63,244 bases of DNA from Novosphingobium sp. (GCA_020848655.1 JADLHU010000102.1:1-63244); one strand, 5' to 3'. Shown: positions 20,090 through 28,441, numbered from the stretch's first letter. Notes: a model not told the origin generated them from the letters alone. Made by a program: numbers and translations.

Positions 20090-21274
20090 TCAGTAGATCG
20101 GTGTGCCTGCGCCGATGTTGATCGAGCTTTCCTTCATGCGGGCGACGACGAAGGCGATCTCGTCCTCGCGCAGGTGGGCGTGGAACGGCAGCGCAACGGC
20201 GCGGTCGGCAACCTTTTCGGTCACGAACAGGTCCTTCTTCTTCCAGCCCAGCCGGCGATAGTGATCCTGCAGGTGCAGCGGCGCGGCATAGGCGGCGACG
20301 TCGATCCGTTCGGTGCGCAAGTCCTCGATGATCTGGTCGCGCGCCGACCGCGTGAAGCGCGTGCCCAGATGGACGACGTAGAGCAGCCAGTGGACTTCGG
20401 TGACATCGGGCGCGACATAGGGCGGCTTGATGCCTTCGAAGCTTTGCATGAAATGATCGTAGAGCGCCTGGATGCCGCGCCGCCGTTCGAGCAGCAGGTC
20501 GATGCGCCGCAGTTGGGAAAGCGCCAGCGCGGCGATCACGTCGCTCATCCCCGCCTGGAACGGGGCGTCGGTGGTCAGGCTCAGCGAATGGCGATCCTCT
20601 GGCCGCCGCGACCGGCGCCGCCGGATCGCCATGGCCAGGTCGACATCGTCGGTTACGACCATGCCGCCTTCGCCGCAGGCAATCACGCCGGGCTGCGCGA
20701 AGTCGAAGATCGCGGCGTCCCCGAACGTGCCGACCATGCCCGCCTTGTGGCGCGATCCGATGGCCTCGGTCGAATCCTCGATCAGGGGTAGCCCGCGCTC
20801 GGTCGCCCGCGCGCGCAATTCGGGCCAGGCGGCGGGATGGCCGTTGGCGTTGGCGCCGACGATGGCCCGCGTCCTTGGGGTTATACGGATGGCGACCTTG
20901 TCGGGCGCGATGGTGCCGGCCCAGTAATCGATGTCGGCGAAGACCGGCGTCGCGCCGCACAGCGCCACCGCATGCGCGGTTTCGCGGTGGCCATAGGCGG
21001 GCACGATCACTTCGTCGCCCGGCCCGATGCCCAGCCCGCGCAGCACCATCAGCAGGCCCATGGTGCCGCTGGCGACCGCGATCGCATAGGCACGGCCGGT
21101 ATAGGCGGCGAAGGCGGCTTCGAGCTGTTCCACGTGCGCGCCCGGCCCCAATACCGATCCGCGCAGCACGGCATCCACCGCCGCCAGATCGCCCTCGGAC
21201 AAGTCGGGATCGGATTGCAGGATCCAGCTTTCCACCTTGTCCGCCGGCGGCACGAGGGTGAGGGGGGCGGTCAT
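20090..21274 (-). CDS. DegT/DnrJ/EryC1-family protein without the PLP lysine
   Basis: The 394-residue protein has the full sugar-aminotransferase (DegT) fold: VASGTMGLLMVL near residue 68, VIVPAYGHRETAHAV, the conserved Asp in LIEDSTEAIGS (167) and the CGEGGMVVTDD loop. At the position of the PLP-binding lysine the sequence reads FDFAQPGVIACGEGG, with Gly196 replacing Lys. It may therefore not act as an aminotransferase. DegT-like genes occur in some alphaproteobacterial nif clusters, but their role is unknown. The start at 21274 overlaps the preceding small gene by four bases. Confidence 0.85.
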   Translation of the reverse strand: MTAPLTLVPPADKVESWILQSDPDLSEGDLAAVDAVLRGSVLGPGAHVEQLEAAFAAYTGRAYAIAVASGTMGLLMVLRGLGIGPGDEVIVPAYGHRETAHAVALCGATPVFADIDYWAGTIAPDKVAIRITPRTRAIVGANANGHPAAWPELRARATERGLPLIEDSTEAIGSRHKAGMVGTFGDAAIFDFAQPGVIACGEGGMVVTDDVDLAMAIRRRRSRRPEDRHSLSLTTDAPFQAGMSDVIAALALSQLRRIDLLLERRRGIQALYDHFMQSFEGIKPPYVAPDVTEVHWLLYVVHLGTRFTRSARDQIIEDLRTERIDVAAYAAPLHLQDHYRRLGWKKKDLFVTEKVADRAVALPFHAHLREDEIAFVVARMKESSINIGAGTPIY

Positions 21275-21549
21275 GCCGCGTCTCCGCGGGCGGCCAGCAG
21301 CAGGCCGGTGGCTTGCGCCGGATCGCTGGTCATCGCGGCGCAGTGGTTGCGCGTGTCGACGAAGTGCAGGTCTATCCCCGGATAGCTGCGCCACGGCGCT
21401 TCCAGCACGTCCGCCGCATCGCAGGCCAGCACGACCATGCCGGGCAGGCGAGGGCGCAGCGCGGCGGCCAGGTCTTGCGCCGAAGCAGCGCCGTCACAGG
21501 CGGTCAGCGCATAGTCGATCATGGCCCGGTTGCCGTCGTTCAGGGGCAT
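21271..21549 (-). CDS. Small nif-operon protein of unknown function (92 residues)
   Basis: I recognise no domain with certainty. The product is a small alpha/beta protein (AAALRPRLPGMVVLACDAADVLE, then GIDLHFVDTRNHCAAMTSDP). It overlaps the DegT-like gene by four bases, so the two are probably translated together and may work together. Confidence 0.75.
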   Translation of the reverse strand: MPLNDGNRAMIDYALTACDGAASAQDLAAALRPRLPGMVVLACDAADVLEAPWRSYPGIDLHFVDTRNHCAAMTSDPAQATGLLLAARGDAA

Positions 21550-21562
21550 GGCGCGATGGTCC

Positions 21563-21928
21563 TCATTGCCAGAAAATCCTGTCGGGATCGTTGTTCAGCC
21601 GTTCGAACAGCGCGGGCAGCCGGGCGAAGCGGCTGTCGATGATCCAGCGCTGCGCGGCGTGATCGCGGCGAAACAGCAGCCACTCGGGCGGACTGTCGCT
21701 CCAGCGCAGCAGCGCGATGTCGATTTCGCCGCCTGCGGGATCGACGTTGCGCGAACAGCAGGGCGATCGCACCAGATAGCCGGCCTCGGCGGCGATCACG
21801 TGGGGCTTGACGTAGCGATAGCGTTCGCGCCCCTGGATCGCGCGCGCGATGCGCCGCAGGTCCAGTTCATTGGGATGGCGCGGGGCCATGGTGGCCGCGT
21901 TGTCCTTCCAGAACGATGCGATCGACAT
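21563..21928 (-). CDS. Small nif-operon protein, possibly DUF3024-like
   Basis: The 121-residue product is rich in Arg and Trp (RIARAIQGRERYRYVKPHV, then DIALLRWSDSPPEWLLFRRDHAAQRW) with a CC pair in RSPCCSRNV. It resembles small uncharacterised proteins (DUF3024 type) seen in nif operons; that assignment is from memory and uncertain. The start at 21928 was chosen because the ATG lies 11 bases below the nifZ-like stop. Confidence 0.72.
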   Translation of the reverse strand: MSIASFWKDNAATMAPRHPNELDLRRIARAIQGRERYRYVKPHVIAAEAGYLVRSPCCSRNVDPAGGEIDIALLRWSDSPPEWLLFRRDHAAQRWIIDSRFARLPALFERLNNDPDRIFWQ

Positions 21929-21939
21929 GGCCAGCCCCC

Positions 21940-22179
21940 TCACGATGCCGACAGTTCTTCCTCGAAGCAGCCGACGACCAGCCGCTCGGAGAATTCGACG
22001 AGGTAGATGGGGGTGTTGCTTTCGCCGTGGTGGCCGACGTTGACCACTTCGCCCACCGCGCCCGCCGCCACGAGCAGCGCATCGGCCGGATGATCGGGGA
22101 AGCTGCCGTCGTTGACCAGATCGGCCATGGCGCGGACTTTCTGGCCCCACTGGTACAAGGGTTCGCGCGGGGGGAACAT
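21940..22179 (-). CDS. Second, short NifZ-domain protein
   Basis: The 79-residue product carries a degenerate NifZ fold: YQWGQKVRAMADLVNDGSFP, LVAAGAVGEVVNVG and IYLVEFSERLVVGCFEEEL. Each segment lines up with the neighbouring full NifZ. It begins at the last base of the upstream nifZ stop region, so the two are coupled. Tandem NifZ-domain genes suggest duplication and divergence. Confidence 0.82.
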   Translation of the reverse strand: MFPPREPLYQWGQKVRAMADLVNDGSFPDHPADALLVAAGAVGEVVNVGHHGESNTPIYLVEFSERLVVGCFEEELSAS

Positions 22180-22523
22180 CAGGCGCCTCCCGCCGGCGCG
22201 CGCGGTTCGGGCAGTCTGGAGCAGGGCAGGGGAATGTCCTGGTCCTCATCGCCGTCCGCCGCGTCGAGTTCCTTGCGCTTCATGCCGACGCGGTTGCCGC
22301 TGTCGAGGAATTCGACGCCGTAGATATAGAACTGCTGGAGGAAGGTGCCGATCGAGACGACGAAGCCTTCCTCGCCCTTGCGGACCAGGATGTCGCCGAT
22401 TTCCTTGCCGGCATATGTGCCGTCGTTGCGCACGGTGCGCCGCGCGCGGACCTTGTCGCCATAGGCGAACCAAGGCGGGGCATTGAGTTCGACCACGTCG
22501 CTGTCGCGCACGATATTGCTCAT
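22179..22523 (-). CDS. nifZ: Nitrogenase maturation protein NifZ
   Basis: NifZ helps form the second P-cluster of the MoFe protein. The 114-residue product has the family core FAYGDKVRARRTVRNDGTY, LVRKGEEGFVVSIGTFLQQ and FYIYGVEFLDSGNRVGMKR. The start at 22523 overlaps the LRV gene end by four bases. Confidence 0.9.
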   Translation of the reverse strand: MSNIVRDSDVVELNAPPWFAYGDKVRARRTVRNDGTYAGKEIGDILVRKGEEGFVVSIGTFLQQFYIYGVEFLDSGNRVGMKRKELDAADGDEDQDIPLPCSRLPEPRAPAGGA

Positions 22524-23308
22524 GACGCCATCTCCGGCTGGATCGCATCGCCCCGGTCGAGGCGGCCCGCTGCCGTTTCGCGAACGATGGGATCGGTGTC
22601 CTGCGCCAGTTCGCGCAGGACGATACGGCTGCGCGTGGCGCTGGCGACAGCGTGGCGGACGCGCCAGTCCGCATCGCCGCGCATGTGGTTGATGGCGTCC
22701 GCGCTCATCCGGCCCACCACGCACAGCCGCACCCCGGCATCCTCGTCATAGGCCATCGGTGCCAGCATCGCGGCGGGCAGCCGGCTGGCAACGACGCGCC
22801 GCACTTCGGGTTCGGGATCGGCGATCAGCGCGTGCAGCAACGGCGGATCGATGCGCCGCGCTGCGACAAGCCGGACGTAGTAATCGCAATCGCGAAGCAT
22901 CGGCGCCAGCTCCGCCCCGTCGAGCGATGCGGCGATGCGGATGCGCACTTCGCGGTGGGGGTCGGTCCGCAGCTTCAGCTTGTAGCGCGCGGGCAGCCGC
23001 CGCGCCGCGTTCCAGCGCACCGCTTCCTCGGGATCGTCCAGCAGCGCGGGCAGCAGGAACAGGTCCGCCTGCTTGGCGGCGATGGCGCGCACTTCGAAAT
23101 GGGGATGGCGCACATGGCTGTCGGCGAGGTCAGGGTTCCAGTCGAAGAAGCGATCGATGCGCCGGGCATAGCGATCCTCGACGCAGGCGTGGCCAGGCCG
23201 GCAGCGACCTTCGCGGGCCAGCGCAACGTGGGCGCAGCCATCGCAGGCAATCGGTTGCCCGCGCCAGTCGATGCGCTCGTCGCCGGGTTCGATCCAGGCG
23301 TCACTCAT
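22520..23308 (-). CDS. 4Fe-4S leucine-rich-repeat-variant (LRV) protein, copy 1
   Basis: The 262-residue protein has an N-terminal cysteine cluster (ACDGCAHVALAREGRCRPGHAC) followed by HEAT-like repeats of about 24 residues with the VRxxVA/LPxxLLxxLxxDPxxxVR pattern. This is the architecture of the Azotobacter LRV protein, whose N-terminus binds a [4Fe-4S] cluster. Its role in fixation is unknown. The start at 23308 overlaps the TPR-like gene by eight bases. A paralogue lies at 27327-28184. Confidence 0.88.
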   Translation of the reverse strand: MSDAWIEPGDERIDWRGQPIACDGCAHVALAREGRCRPGHACVEDRYARRIDRFFDWNPDLADSHVRHPHFEVRAIAAKQADLFLLPALLDDPEEAVRWNAARRLPARYKLKLRTDPHREVRIRIAASLDGAELAPMLRDCDYYVRLVAARRIDPPLLHALIADPEPEVRRVVASRLPAAMLAPMAYDEDAGVRLCVVGRMSADAINHMRGDADWRVRHAVASATRSRIVLRELAQDTDPIVRETAAGRLDRGDAIQPEMAS

Positions 23309-23843
23309 CGTCCACGTCCATGCGATCGAGCACATCGAGCAGCACGCGCGCGCCGATGCGGTCGCGCGCGTCCAGTTCCAGCAGCTTTTCGGCGGCAAGG
23401 CGGCCTTCGGCGAAATAGCCGAGGCGCATGTTGAGATAGGCATAGCCCTTCAGCGAGAACAGGAAGAAGCGCGGCACCAGCGCGTCCCATTCGCCGAACG
23501 CGGCATCGCCCGCACGGACATCGCGCCAGTCGGGGTCGAGCACGTTTTCCTGCAAGGCCTTGCGGATGCAGGCGCGGGCGATCTGCAGCGCCTCGTAAAG
23601 CCGGCCCTTGTAGAAATAGAAGCGGTAGAGCGCGATCAGCACCGCCGCGTGATCGGGCGCCAGCCCGTGTGCGGCGCGCAAGTGCGTTTCAGCCACGTCT
23701 GTCAGGTGATAGGTCAGCCCCGCCTTCTGCAGGTGGCGTTCGGCATCGGCCGGCAGCGATCCGCCCAGCAGCGGGCTGGCCAGGATCGCGTCCTGCATGT
23801 CGGGCGTGGGGCCGACGAAGCCTTCGATCGTGGGACCGGCCAT
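23301..23843 (-). CDS. Tetratricopeptide-like nif accessory protein
   Basis: The 180-residue product is mainly helical, with TPR-like stretches (AETHLRAAHGLAPDHAAVLIALYRFYFYKGRLYEAL and FFLFSLKGYAYLNMRLGYFAEGRLAAEKLL, both shortened here to their recognisable cores). Homologues follow nifB and fdxN in other clusters but have no set function. It overlaps the LRV gene, suggesting the two repeat proteins are made together and may bind each other. Confidence 0.78.
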   Translation of the reverse strand: MAGPTIEGFVGPTPDMQDAILASPLLGGSLPADAERHLQKAGLTYHLTDVAETHLRAAHGLAPDHAAVLIALYRFYFYKGRLYEALQIARACIRKALQENVLDPDWRDVRAGDAAFGEWDALVPRFFLFSLKGYAYLNMRLGYFAEGRLAAEKLLELDARDRIGARVLLDVLDRMDVDDE

Positions 23844-23857
23844 CGCGCGCCGCGCCC

Positions 23858-24175
23858 TCAGTGCTCGCTGCCGGTGGAGCAGGCGACCTGCTTCGGATCG
23901 TGGAAAACCAGCCCTTGCGCCGTCATCGAATCCACGAAATCGATCGTCACGTCCTCAAGCAGGATGCGGCTCTGCGCGTTCAGGAACAGGCGGATGTTCT
24001 CCACCGTCACGGCCTGTTCGCCCGCCGCCGGCGCTTGCGCCACGGCCAGTTCCGCCGACAGGCCCGAGCATCCGCCCGGCGAGACCGCAAGGCGAACGCC
24101 ACTATCGGCGGTGCCATCGGCCAGCAGCATCAGGCGCAGGAAGCGCGCGGCGGCCGGGGTGATCGTCAGCTTCAT
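23858..24175 (-). CDS. HesB/IscA-like protein with a changed C-terminal cysteine motif
   Basis: The 105-residue product follows the A-type carrier fold with SPGGCSGLSAEL for the first Cys. At the C-terminus, where the family has C-x-C, it reads VACSTGSEH, so one of the three usual cysteines is missing. It may bind iron or a cluster differently from the HesB encoded at 5908. It is the third gene of the nifB operon, after nifB and fdxN. Confidence 0.85.
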   Translation of the reverse strand: MKLTITPAAARFLRLMLLADGTADSGVRLAVSPGGCSGLSAELAVAQAPAAGEQAVTVENIRLFLNAQSRILLEDVTIDFVDSMTAQGLVFHDPKQVACSTGSEH

Positions 24176-24187
24176 CCGTGGTCCTCC

Positions 24188-24412
24188 TCAGTCAGCCGGC
24201 TGGAAGCGGGGGTAGGCCCCGTCGATGACGCAGGTGTCGTCGACGGGGCAGATCGCCACGCATTGCGGACTGTCGAAATGGCCGATGCATTCGGTGCAGA
24301 GCGCCGGGTCGATGACGAAGGTGCTGCCCTTTTCCGATATCGCGGTGTTCGGGCACAGCGCTTCGCAGGCGGTGCAGTTGGTGCATTGCGCGGCGATGAT
24401 CTTGAAGGCCAT
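24188..24412 (-). CDS. fdxN: 2[4Fe-4S] ferredoxin FdxN, copy 1
   Basis: The 74-residue product has two four-cysteine clusters: [12 protein letters not shown] and [13 protein letters not shown] followed by CP. The longer spacing in the second cluster is typical of nif-linked FdxN. It directly follows nifB (three bases apart). FdxN-type ferredoxins feed electrons to NifB in other diazotrophs. A close paralogue lies at 28214-28408. Confidence 0.93.
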   Translation of the reverse strand: MAFKIIAAQCTNCTACEALCPNTAISEKGSTFVIDPALCTECIGHFDSPQCVAICPVDDTCVIDGAYPRFQPAD

Positions 24413-24415
24413 GGC

Positions 24416-25984
24416 TCAGGCCACCGAGATCAGCGCACCCTGACGGATCGAGGCATCGCCGCGCTCCGCGTGGGTGACTTCGCCCGATGCGATCCTGGCC
24501 AGATAGTCCTTGAACCAGATCAGCGCTGATTTTTCGATATATTCGTGCGCGTACTGGTCGACCGGCTCGATGCCCGCCGCGGTCAGGTCTGCCTTGGGGC
24601 AGCCGCCGATCTTGGCGACGAAGACCGCGTGGCAGTCGTTGATCGCGTTGATGACGGTTTCCAGCGAGTCCTCGTCGCCGAAGCCGCCCTGGCAATAGAG
24701 ATCGACGCGGCGATGCCCGACGAACTTCGCGCCGCCCGAGGACAGTTCGTAGACCTGGAATTCCTTGGCATGGCCGAAGTGTTCGTTGATCACGCCGTGG
24801 CCCTTGGTGGCGACGGCGACGAGCACCTTGATGTCCTCGGCCGCTTCCAGTCCGTCCAGTTCCTCCTTGCGCGCGGCGACCTTGGCCTGGCGCTGCGCCT
24901 CGACCGTCTGCTGGTAGGCGGCACGGCCGGCGCTGTCGTAATCGACTTCCATTTCCATGATCTTGTCGGTGGTGAACTCGGCCGAACGGTCCTCGCCCAG
25001 CAGGCCCACCGCGTCGGCGCGGCACTGGCGGCAGTGCCGCATCATGTTCATCTCGCCCTCGCAGCTATCCTGCAGCGCCTTCAGTTCCTGCGCCGAGGGG
25101 CCGCGCTGGCCGTTGAGGCCGAACACCGTGCCGTGTTCGGGCGCCGAGATCAGCGGCATGATGTTGTGCAGGAACGCGCCGCGCGATTTCACCGCGCGGT
25201 TCACTTCGACCAGGTGCTGGTCGTTGATGCCGGGGATCATCACCGAATTGATCTTGGCCAGGATGCCGCGCTCGGTCAGCATTTCCAGCCCGAGCAACTG
25301 GCGTTCGGTCAGCACCTTGGCGGCTTCATAGCCGGTCAGGCGCTTGTTCTCCCAGAAGATCCACGGATAGATGTGCTGGCCGATTTCCGGGTCCACCATG
25401 TTGATGGTGATGGTCACGTGATCGACCTTGTACTTGGCGATCTCGTCCACCCAGTCGGGCAGGGCGAGGCCGTTGGTCGAAAGGCACAGCTTGATGTCGG
25501 GCGCCGTCTCGGAAATCAGGCGGAAGGTCTCGAAGGTCTTGGCCGGATTGGCCAGCGGATCGCCGGGGCCGGCAATGCCCAGCACCGTCATCTGCGGGAT
25601 GGTGCTGGCTACGGCGAGCACCTTCTTCGAGGCCTGCTGCGGCGTCAGCCGTTCGGAAACGACGCCCGGACGGCTCTCGTTGGCGCAATCGTACTTGCGG
25701 TTGCAGTAGTTGCACTGGATGTTGCAGGCAGGGGCCACGGCGACATGCATGCGCGCATAGTGGTGGTGCGCTTCCTCGCTGTAGCAGGGGTGGTTCTTCA
25801 CCTTTTCCCAGATTTCGGGCGGCATGTCCTCCGGCCCGCCGGACGAGCCGCAGCTCGCCTTGCCGCCGTCGCTCGACGTGCCGCAGCCCTTGTGCTCGGC
25901 GACTTGCTGCATGATCTGTGCGATGTCGACGACACCGTTGTCGTCGCTCGTGGCTGTGCTCAGTTCCTGTCCAAGATCGGTCAT
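24416..25984 (-). CDS. nifB: FeMo-co core synthase NifB
   Basis: NifB is the radical-SAM enzyme that builds NifB-co, the 8Fe core of FeMo-co. The 522-residue protein has the radical-SAM motif in [15 protein letters not shown], further cysteines for auxiliary clusters at KNHPCYSEE and [11 protein letters not shown], and a C-terminal NifX-like domain ([15 protein letters not shown]). The start at 25984 lies 57 bases below a perfect sigma-54 promoter. It is the first gene of a long operon reaching to 18334. Confidence 0.97.
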   Translation of the reverse strand: MTDLGQELSTATSDDNGVVDIAQIMQQVAEHKGCGTSSDGGKASCGSSGGPEDMPPEIWEKVKNHPCYSEEAHHHYARMHVAVAPACNIQCNYCNRKYDCANESRPGVVSERLTPQQASKKVLAVASTIPQMTVLGIAGPGDPLANPAKTFETFRLISETAPDIKLCLSTNGLALPDWVDEIAKYKVDHVTITINMVDPEIGQHIYPWIFWENKRLTGYEAAKVLTERQLLGLEMLTERGILAKINSVMIPGINDQHLVEVNRAVKSRGAFLHNIMPLISAPEHGTVFGLNGQRGPSAQELKALQDSCEGEMNMMRHCRQCRADAVGLLGEDRSAEFTTDKIMEMEVDYDSAGRAAYQQTVEAQRQAKVAARKEELDGLEAAEDIKVLVAVATKGHGVINEHFGHAKEFQVYELSSGGAKFVGHRRVDLYCQGGFGDEDSLETVINAINDCHAVFVAKIGGCPKADLTAAGIEPVDQYAHEYIEKSALIWFKDYLARIASGEVTHAERGDASIRQGALISVA

Positions 25985-26040
25985 TGGCAGTTCCTCGATC
26001 CGTTGCGCGCTGCAGGTCGCGTTGCTGATGCGGGGATGGT

Positions 26041-26056
26041 TGCAATGGCCGTGCCA
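26041..26056 (-). promoter_or_regulatory. Sigma-54 promoter of the nifB operon
   Basis: The reverse strand reads TGGCACG-N4-TTGCA, a perfect match to the consensus, 57 bases upstream of the nifB start. Confidence 0.92.
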
Positions 26057-26140
26057 AGACGCGATTTGCGGCTTTTTCGCTTGATCGTGCTGCATTGCGG
26101 CGGGCAATTGTTGCATTGGCGACGCCGCCCGATCCGCCAA

Positions 26141-26156
26141 TGTTGCGAAGCGCACA
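26141..26156. promoter_or_regulatory. NifA upstream activating site of nifB
   Basis: TGT-TGCGAAGCGC-ACA is an exact match, 85 bases upstream of the nifB promoter. Confidence 0.8.
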
Positions 26157-26200
26157 AAACGGCGGAAGGCTCTCGGCCAGGGTGTTCGCAGGCAACGGAC

Positions 26201-26236
26201 ACAAAAAAGGACCCCGCCTGTCGCGAGGCGGGGTCA
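26201..26236 (-). terminator. Intrinsic terminator of the fdxN-LRV-nifT-SIR2 unit
   Basis: GACCCCGCCT (26210-26219) and AGGCGGGGTC (26226-26235) form a perfect 10-bp stem with a 6-base loop. On the reverse strand it is followed by a run of six T (26203-26208). It separates the SIR2-like gene from the nifB promoter. Confidence 0.92.
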
Positions 26237-26267
26237 GGGAGCGCAGGGCGGGTTCCTGCTGCTTCGG

Positions 26268-27110
26268 TCAGCCGGCGATGAGCTGTTCCAGCGCCTGGCC
26301 TAGCGGCATGTCGATGGGCATGATGTCCTGCTCGTCGAGGAACGCGCGCTCGTTGCGGGTGAGCGTCGTAACGTCGATCACCGCGAAGTGCGGGGCTATC
26401 GAGCGCTTGATGATCTGCCGCGCATAGCTGCGCAGCAACTGGTCGTTGAAGCGGCACCCCAGGAACAGGAACGACTGGCCCCGCCGCCGATCGCGCACCA
26501 CGTCCGGGATCGGCGTCTGGATGTCGATCTCGGTCAGCACCTCGACATAGTCGGCGTCGGAAATGAGGAAGTTCAGCGCCGGGATCACGCTGCCGTGTGG
26601 AGTGTAGACCAGCGTTGTGGCGCGTTCTGCCCCCTCTGTGTCGGCGGGTTGCCCGTCGGGGCCATAGAAGCGAAACCAGCGATCCTCGCCGATGCCGGCG
26701 CGGGTGATGCCCTGGACCTCAATCCAGTCGTCGCGCCCGGCCAGCGCCTGGCGCATCTCGCCGGTGTACCAGGTGTCCACGATCAGCGGCAGGCCCAGCG
26801 TCGCCAGGTGGCGGTGGAGCGGCGAGGGCGGCACCGGCGCGGCGAAGGCTTCGCCCATCAGCGCGGTCACCGTGTTGCGGTGCTTGTAGCTTTCGATATG
26901 CTGCGCCGCCGCCCAGGCATTGCCGCGCGCGCGCTTGGGCAGCGCCACCTTCGTGCCGAACCAGTCGGCCAGCGTTTCGGGCGACATCGGCACGCTTTGC
27001 GGTGCCAGCGCCGAGATGCCGGGGCCGAGGAACGGCGCGACCTTGCGGGCGCGCAACGCGGCCGCGGCTTCGCTCAGCGCGGTTCGCGGATCGATCAGGG
27101 TCGTGGCCAT
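26268..27110 (-). CDS. SIR2-like domain protein in the nifT unit
   Basis: The 280-residue product starts with a Rossmann-like motif ARKVAPFLGPGISALAP and later has LGLPLIVDTWYTGEM and SFLFLGCRFNDQLLRSYARQ, the three segments expected of a SIR2-like NAD-binding domain. There is no zinc-ribbon cysteine set as in classical sirtuin deacetylases, so it belongs to the SIR2_2-like class. These often act on or sense nucleotides, and members are also found in defence systems. Here it follows nifT by one base and precedes the terminator at 26201, in a sigma-54 unit, so it is presumably made during nitrogen fixation. Its task is unknown. Confidence 0.8.
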   Translation of the reverse strand: MATTLIDPRTALSEAAAALRARKVAPFLGPGISALAPQSVPMSPETLADWFGTKVALPKRARGNAWAAAQHIESYKHRNTVTALMGEAFAAPVPPSPLHRHLATLGLPLIVDTWYTGEMRQALAGRDDWIEVQGITRAGIGEDRWFRFYGPDGQPADTEGAERATTLVYTPHGSVIPALNFLISDADYVEVLTEIDIQTPIPDVVRDRRRGQSFLFLGCRFNDQLLRSYARQIIKRSIAPHFAVIDVTTLTRNERAFLDEQDIMPIDMPLGQALEQLIAG

Positions 27111-27111
27111 G

Positions 27112-27330
27112 TCAGTCTTCCTCCTCGCCGCCGGTCTTGCGGGCGTTGACGGTGATCGGCAGTCTGGTGTCTTCGGCCATGTCGGGCAGGTGCAGCACCC
27201 AGCCGTTGGCCAGCTTGACCCAGCCGCCCCACAGGCCGTCGCGTTCGATCTCGACGATCGGCTCCTCAAGGTCCTTCTTGGGCACATAGGCCGACAGTGC
27301 GCCGTCCGAACGCCGGATCATTACTTTCAT
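27112..27330 (-). CDS. nifT: Nitrogen fixation protein NifT (FixU)
   Basis: The 72-residue product has the family pattern MKVMIRR, then LSAYVPKKDLEEPIVEIE and WGGWVKLANGWVLHLP. NifT is a small conserved nif protein of unclear function, usually dispensable. Its start overlaps the LRV gene end by four bases. Confidence 0.93.
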   Translation of the reverse strand: MKVMIRRSDGALSAYVPKKDLEEPIVEIERDGLWGGWVKLANGWVLHLPDMAEDTRLPITVNARKTGGEEED

Positions 27331-28184
27331 GTCTTGGACTCCCTGGTGGGTTCGGTGGCAGGTGGGGTGCTGTTGTCGACGATGCGGAGCGTGGGTCGCT
27401 GCTCGCTTGTGGCGAGGCGGGCGGCGAGTTCCGGCACTTTGCCGATGCGTTCGCGGGCAAGTTCGCGGATGACCTGCTCCTCGTCCGCCAGGAAGCCGAA
27501 CAGCTCTTCCTCGGCGATTCGTTCGACCACGGCGAAGCGCACGCGCATATCGCTGTCGGCGGCCAGCAGGGACAGTTGCGGCATGGGCAGGCGCGCTACG
27601 ACTTCCCGGCGGACCAGCGCGTCGGTATCGAAGGCCATGTCGGCCAGCGCGCGCGGATCGATGCGCCGCGCCACCCAGGCGCGCACTTCGGGATCGGGAT
27701 CGTGGCGGACCAGCGGCAGCAGCTCGCACGGCATTTTGCGCACGGCGGTGATCCGCACCATGTATTCGGGGTCGCCGATGAGTGGCATCAGGTCCGTTCC
27801 TTCCAGCCTTGCGGCAGCCGCGACGCGCACGCGCGTATCCTCGTCGAAGGCCATCCGGCGGATGCGCGCGGCCGGGAGCCGCATGGTGGTGACCGCACGC
27901 ACTTCCGGCTCCGGATCGTCGAGCAGCGGCGGCAGGCGAAACGCGCTGGCATATTGCGCCGCGCAGGCGCGCACCTCGAAATAGGGGTGATCCAGATAAC
28001 TGTCGGCAAGCTCGCGATGTTCCGCCAGAAAGCGATCGACGCGCCGCGCGCGCCGATCGCGGATGCAGGCCTTGCCCTTGGCGCAAAGCCCGGCGCTGTT
28101 CATGGCCTGGTGATCGCATTCGCGGCACTTGATCACGCGCCCGCGCCAGTCGAGCGCCTGGCCGAAATCGTCGTCCGCCGTCAT
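27327..28184 (-). CDS. 4Fe-4S leucine-rich-repeat-variant (LRV) protein, copy 2
   Basis: The 285-residue protein repeats the layout of copy 1: N-terminal cysteine cluster (KCRECDHQAMNSAGLCAKGKAC), the segment RARRVDRFLAEHRELADSYLDHPYFEVRA (cut here to its core) and then HEAT-like repeats with LLPLVRHDPDPEVRAWVA. A short basic and Thr/Pro-rich tail follows the repeats. Start 28184 lies 30 bases after fdxN copy 2. The function is unknown. Confidence 0.88.
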   Translation of the reverse strand: MTADDDFGQALDWRGRVIKCRECDHQAMNSAGLCAKGKACIRDRRARRVDRFLAEHRELADSYLDHPYFEVRACAAQYASAFRLPPLLDDPEPEVRAVTTMRLPAARIRRMAFDEDTRVRVAAAARLEGTDLMPLIGDPEYMVRITAVRKMPCELLPLVRHDPDPEVRAWVARRIDPRALADMAFDTDALVRREVVARLPMPQLSLLAADSDMRVRFAVVERIAEEELFGFLADEEQVIRELARERIGKVPELAARLATSEQRPTLRIVDNSTPPATEPTRESKT

Positions 28185-28213
28185 GGCACGGTTCAGGGCG
28201 CGAACGCGCGCGA

Positions 28214-28408
28214 TCAGGCCGGGACGCAGGTCTTGGGGACGGGGCACACCGTATCGCACTGCGGATGATCGTACTGCCCGTCGCACTCGGTGCACTTGTT
28301 TGGATCGATGATGAAGGTATCGCCCTTCATCGAGATTGCGGCATTGGGGCATTCGAACTCGCAGGCGCTGCAACCGGTGCATTGCGAGGCAATGATCTTG
28401 TAGGCCAT
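28214..28408 (-). CDS. fdxN: 2[4Fe-4S] ferredoxin FdxN, copy 2
   Basis: The 64-residue product has [12 protein letters not shown] and [13 protein letters not shown] followed by CP, the same spacing as the copy at 24188. Both start MA-K-IIA-QCT, so they are clear paralogues. It is the first gene of the unit driven by the promoter at 28442. Confidence 0.93.
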   Translation of the reverse strand: MAYKIIASQCTGCSACEFECPNAAISMKGDTFIIDPNKCTECDGQYDHPQCDTVCPVPKTCVPA

Positions 28409-28441
28409 CGTATTACTCCGCAGATGGTTTGCACCCCGCTA

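Noticed and set aside
24545..26281. 578-codon + strand open frame opposite nifB
   Set aside because: Antisense to nifB and its promoter, composed of shadow-type sequence; no ribosome site or motif.
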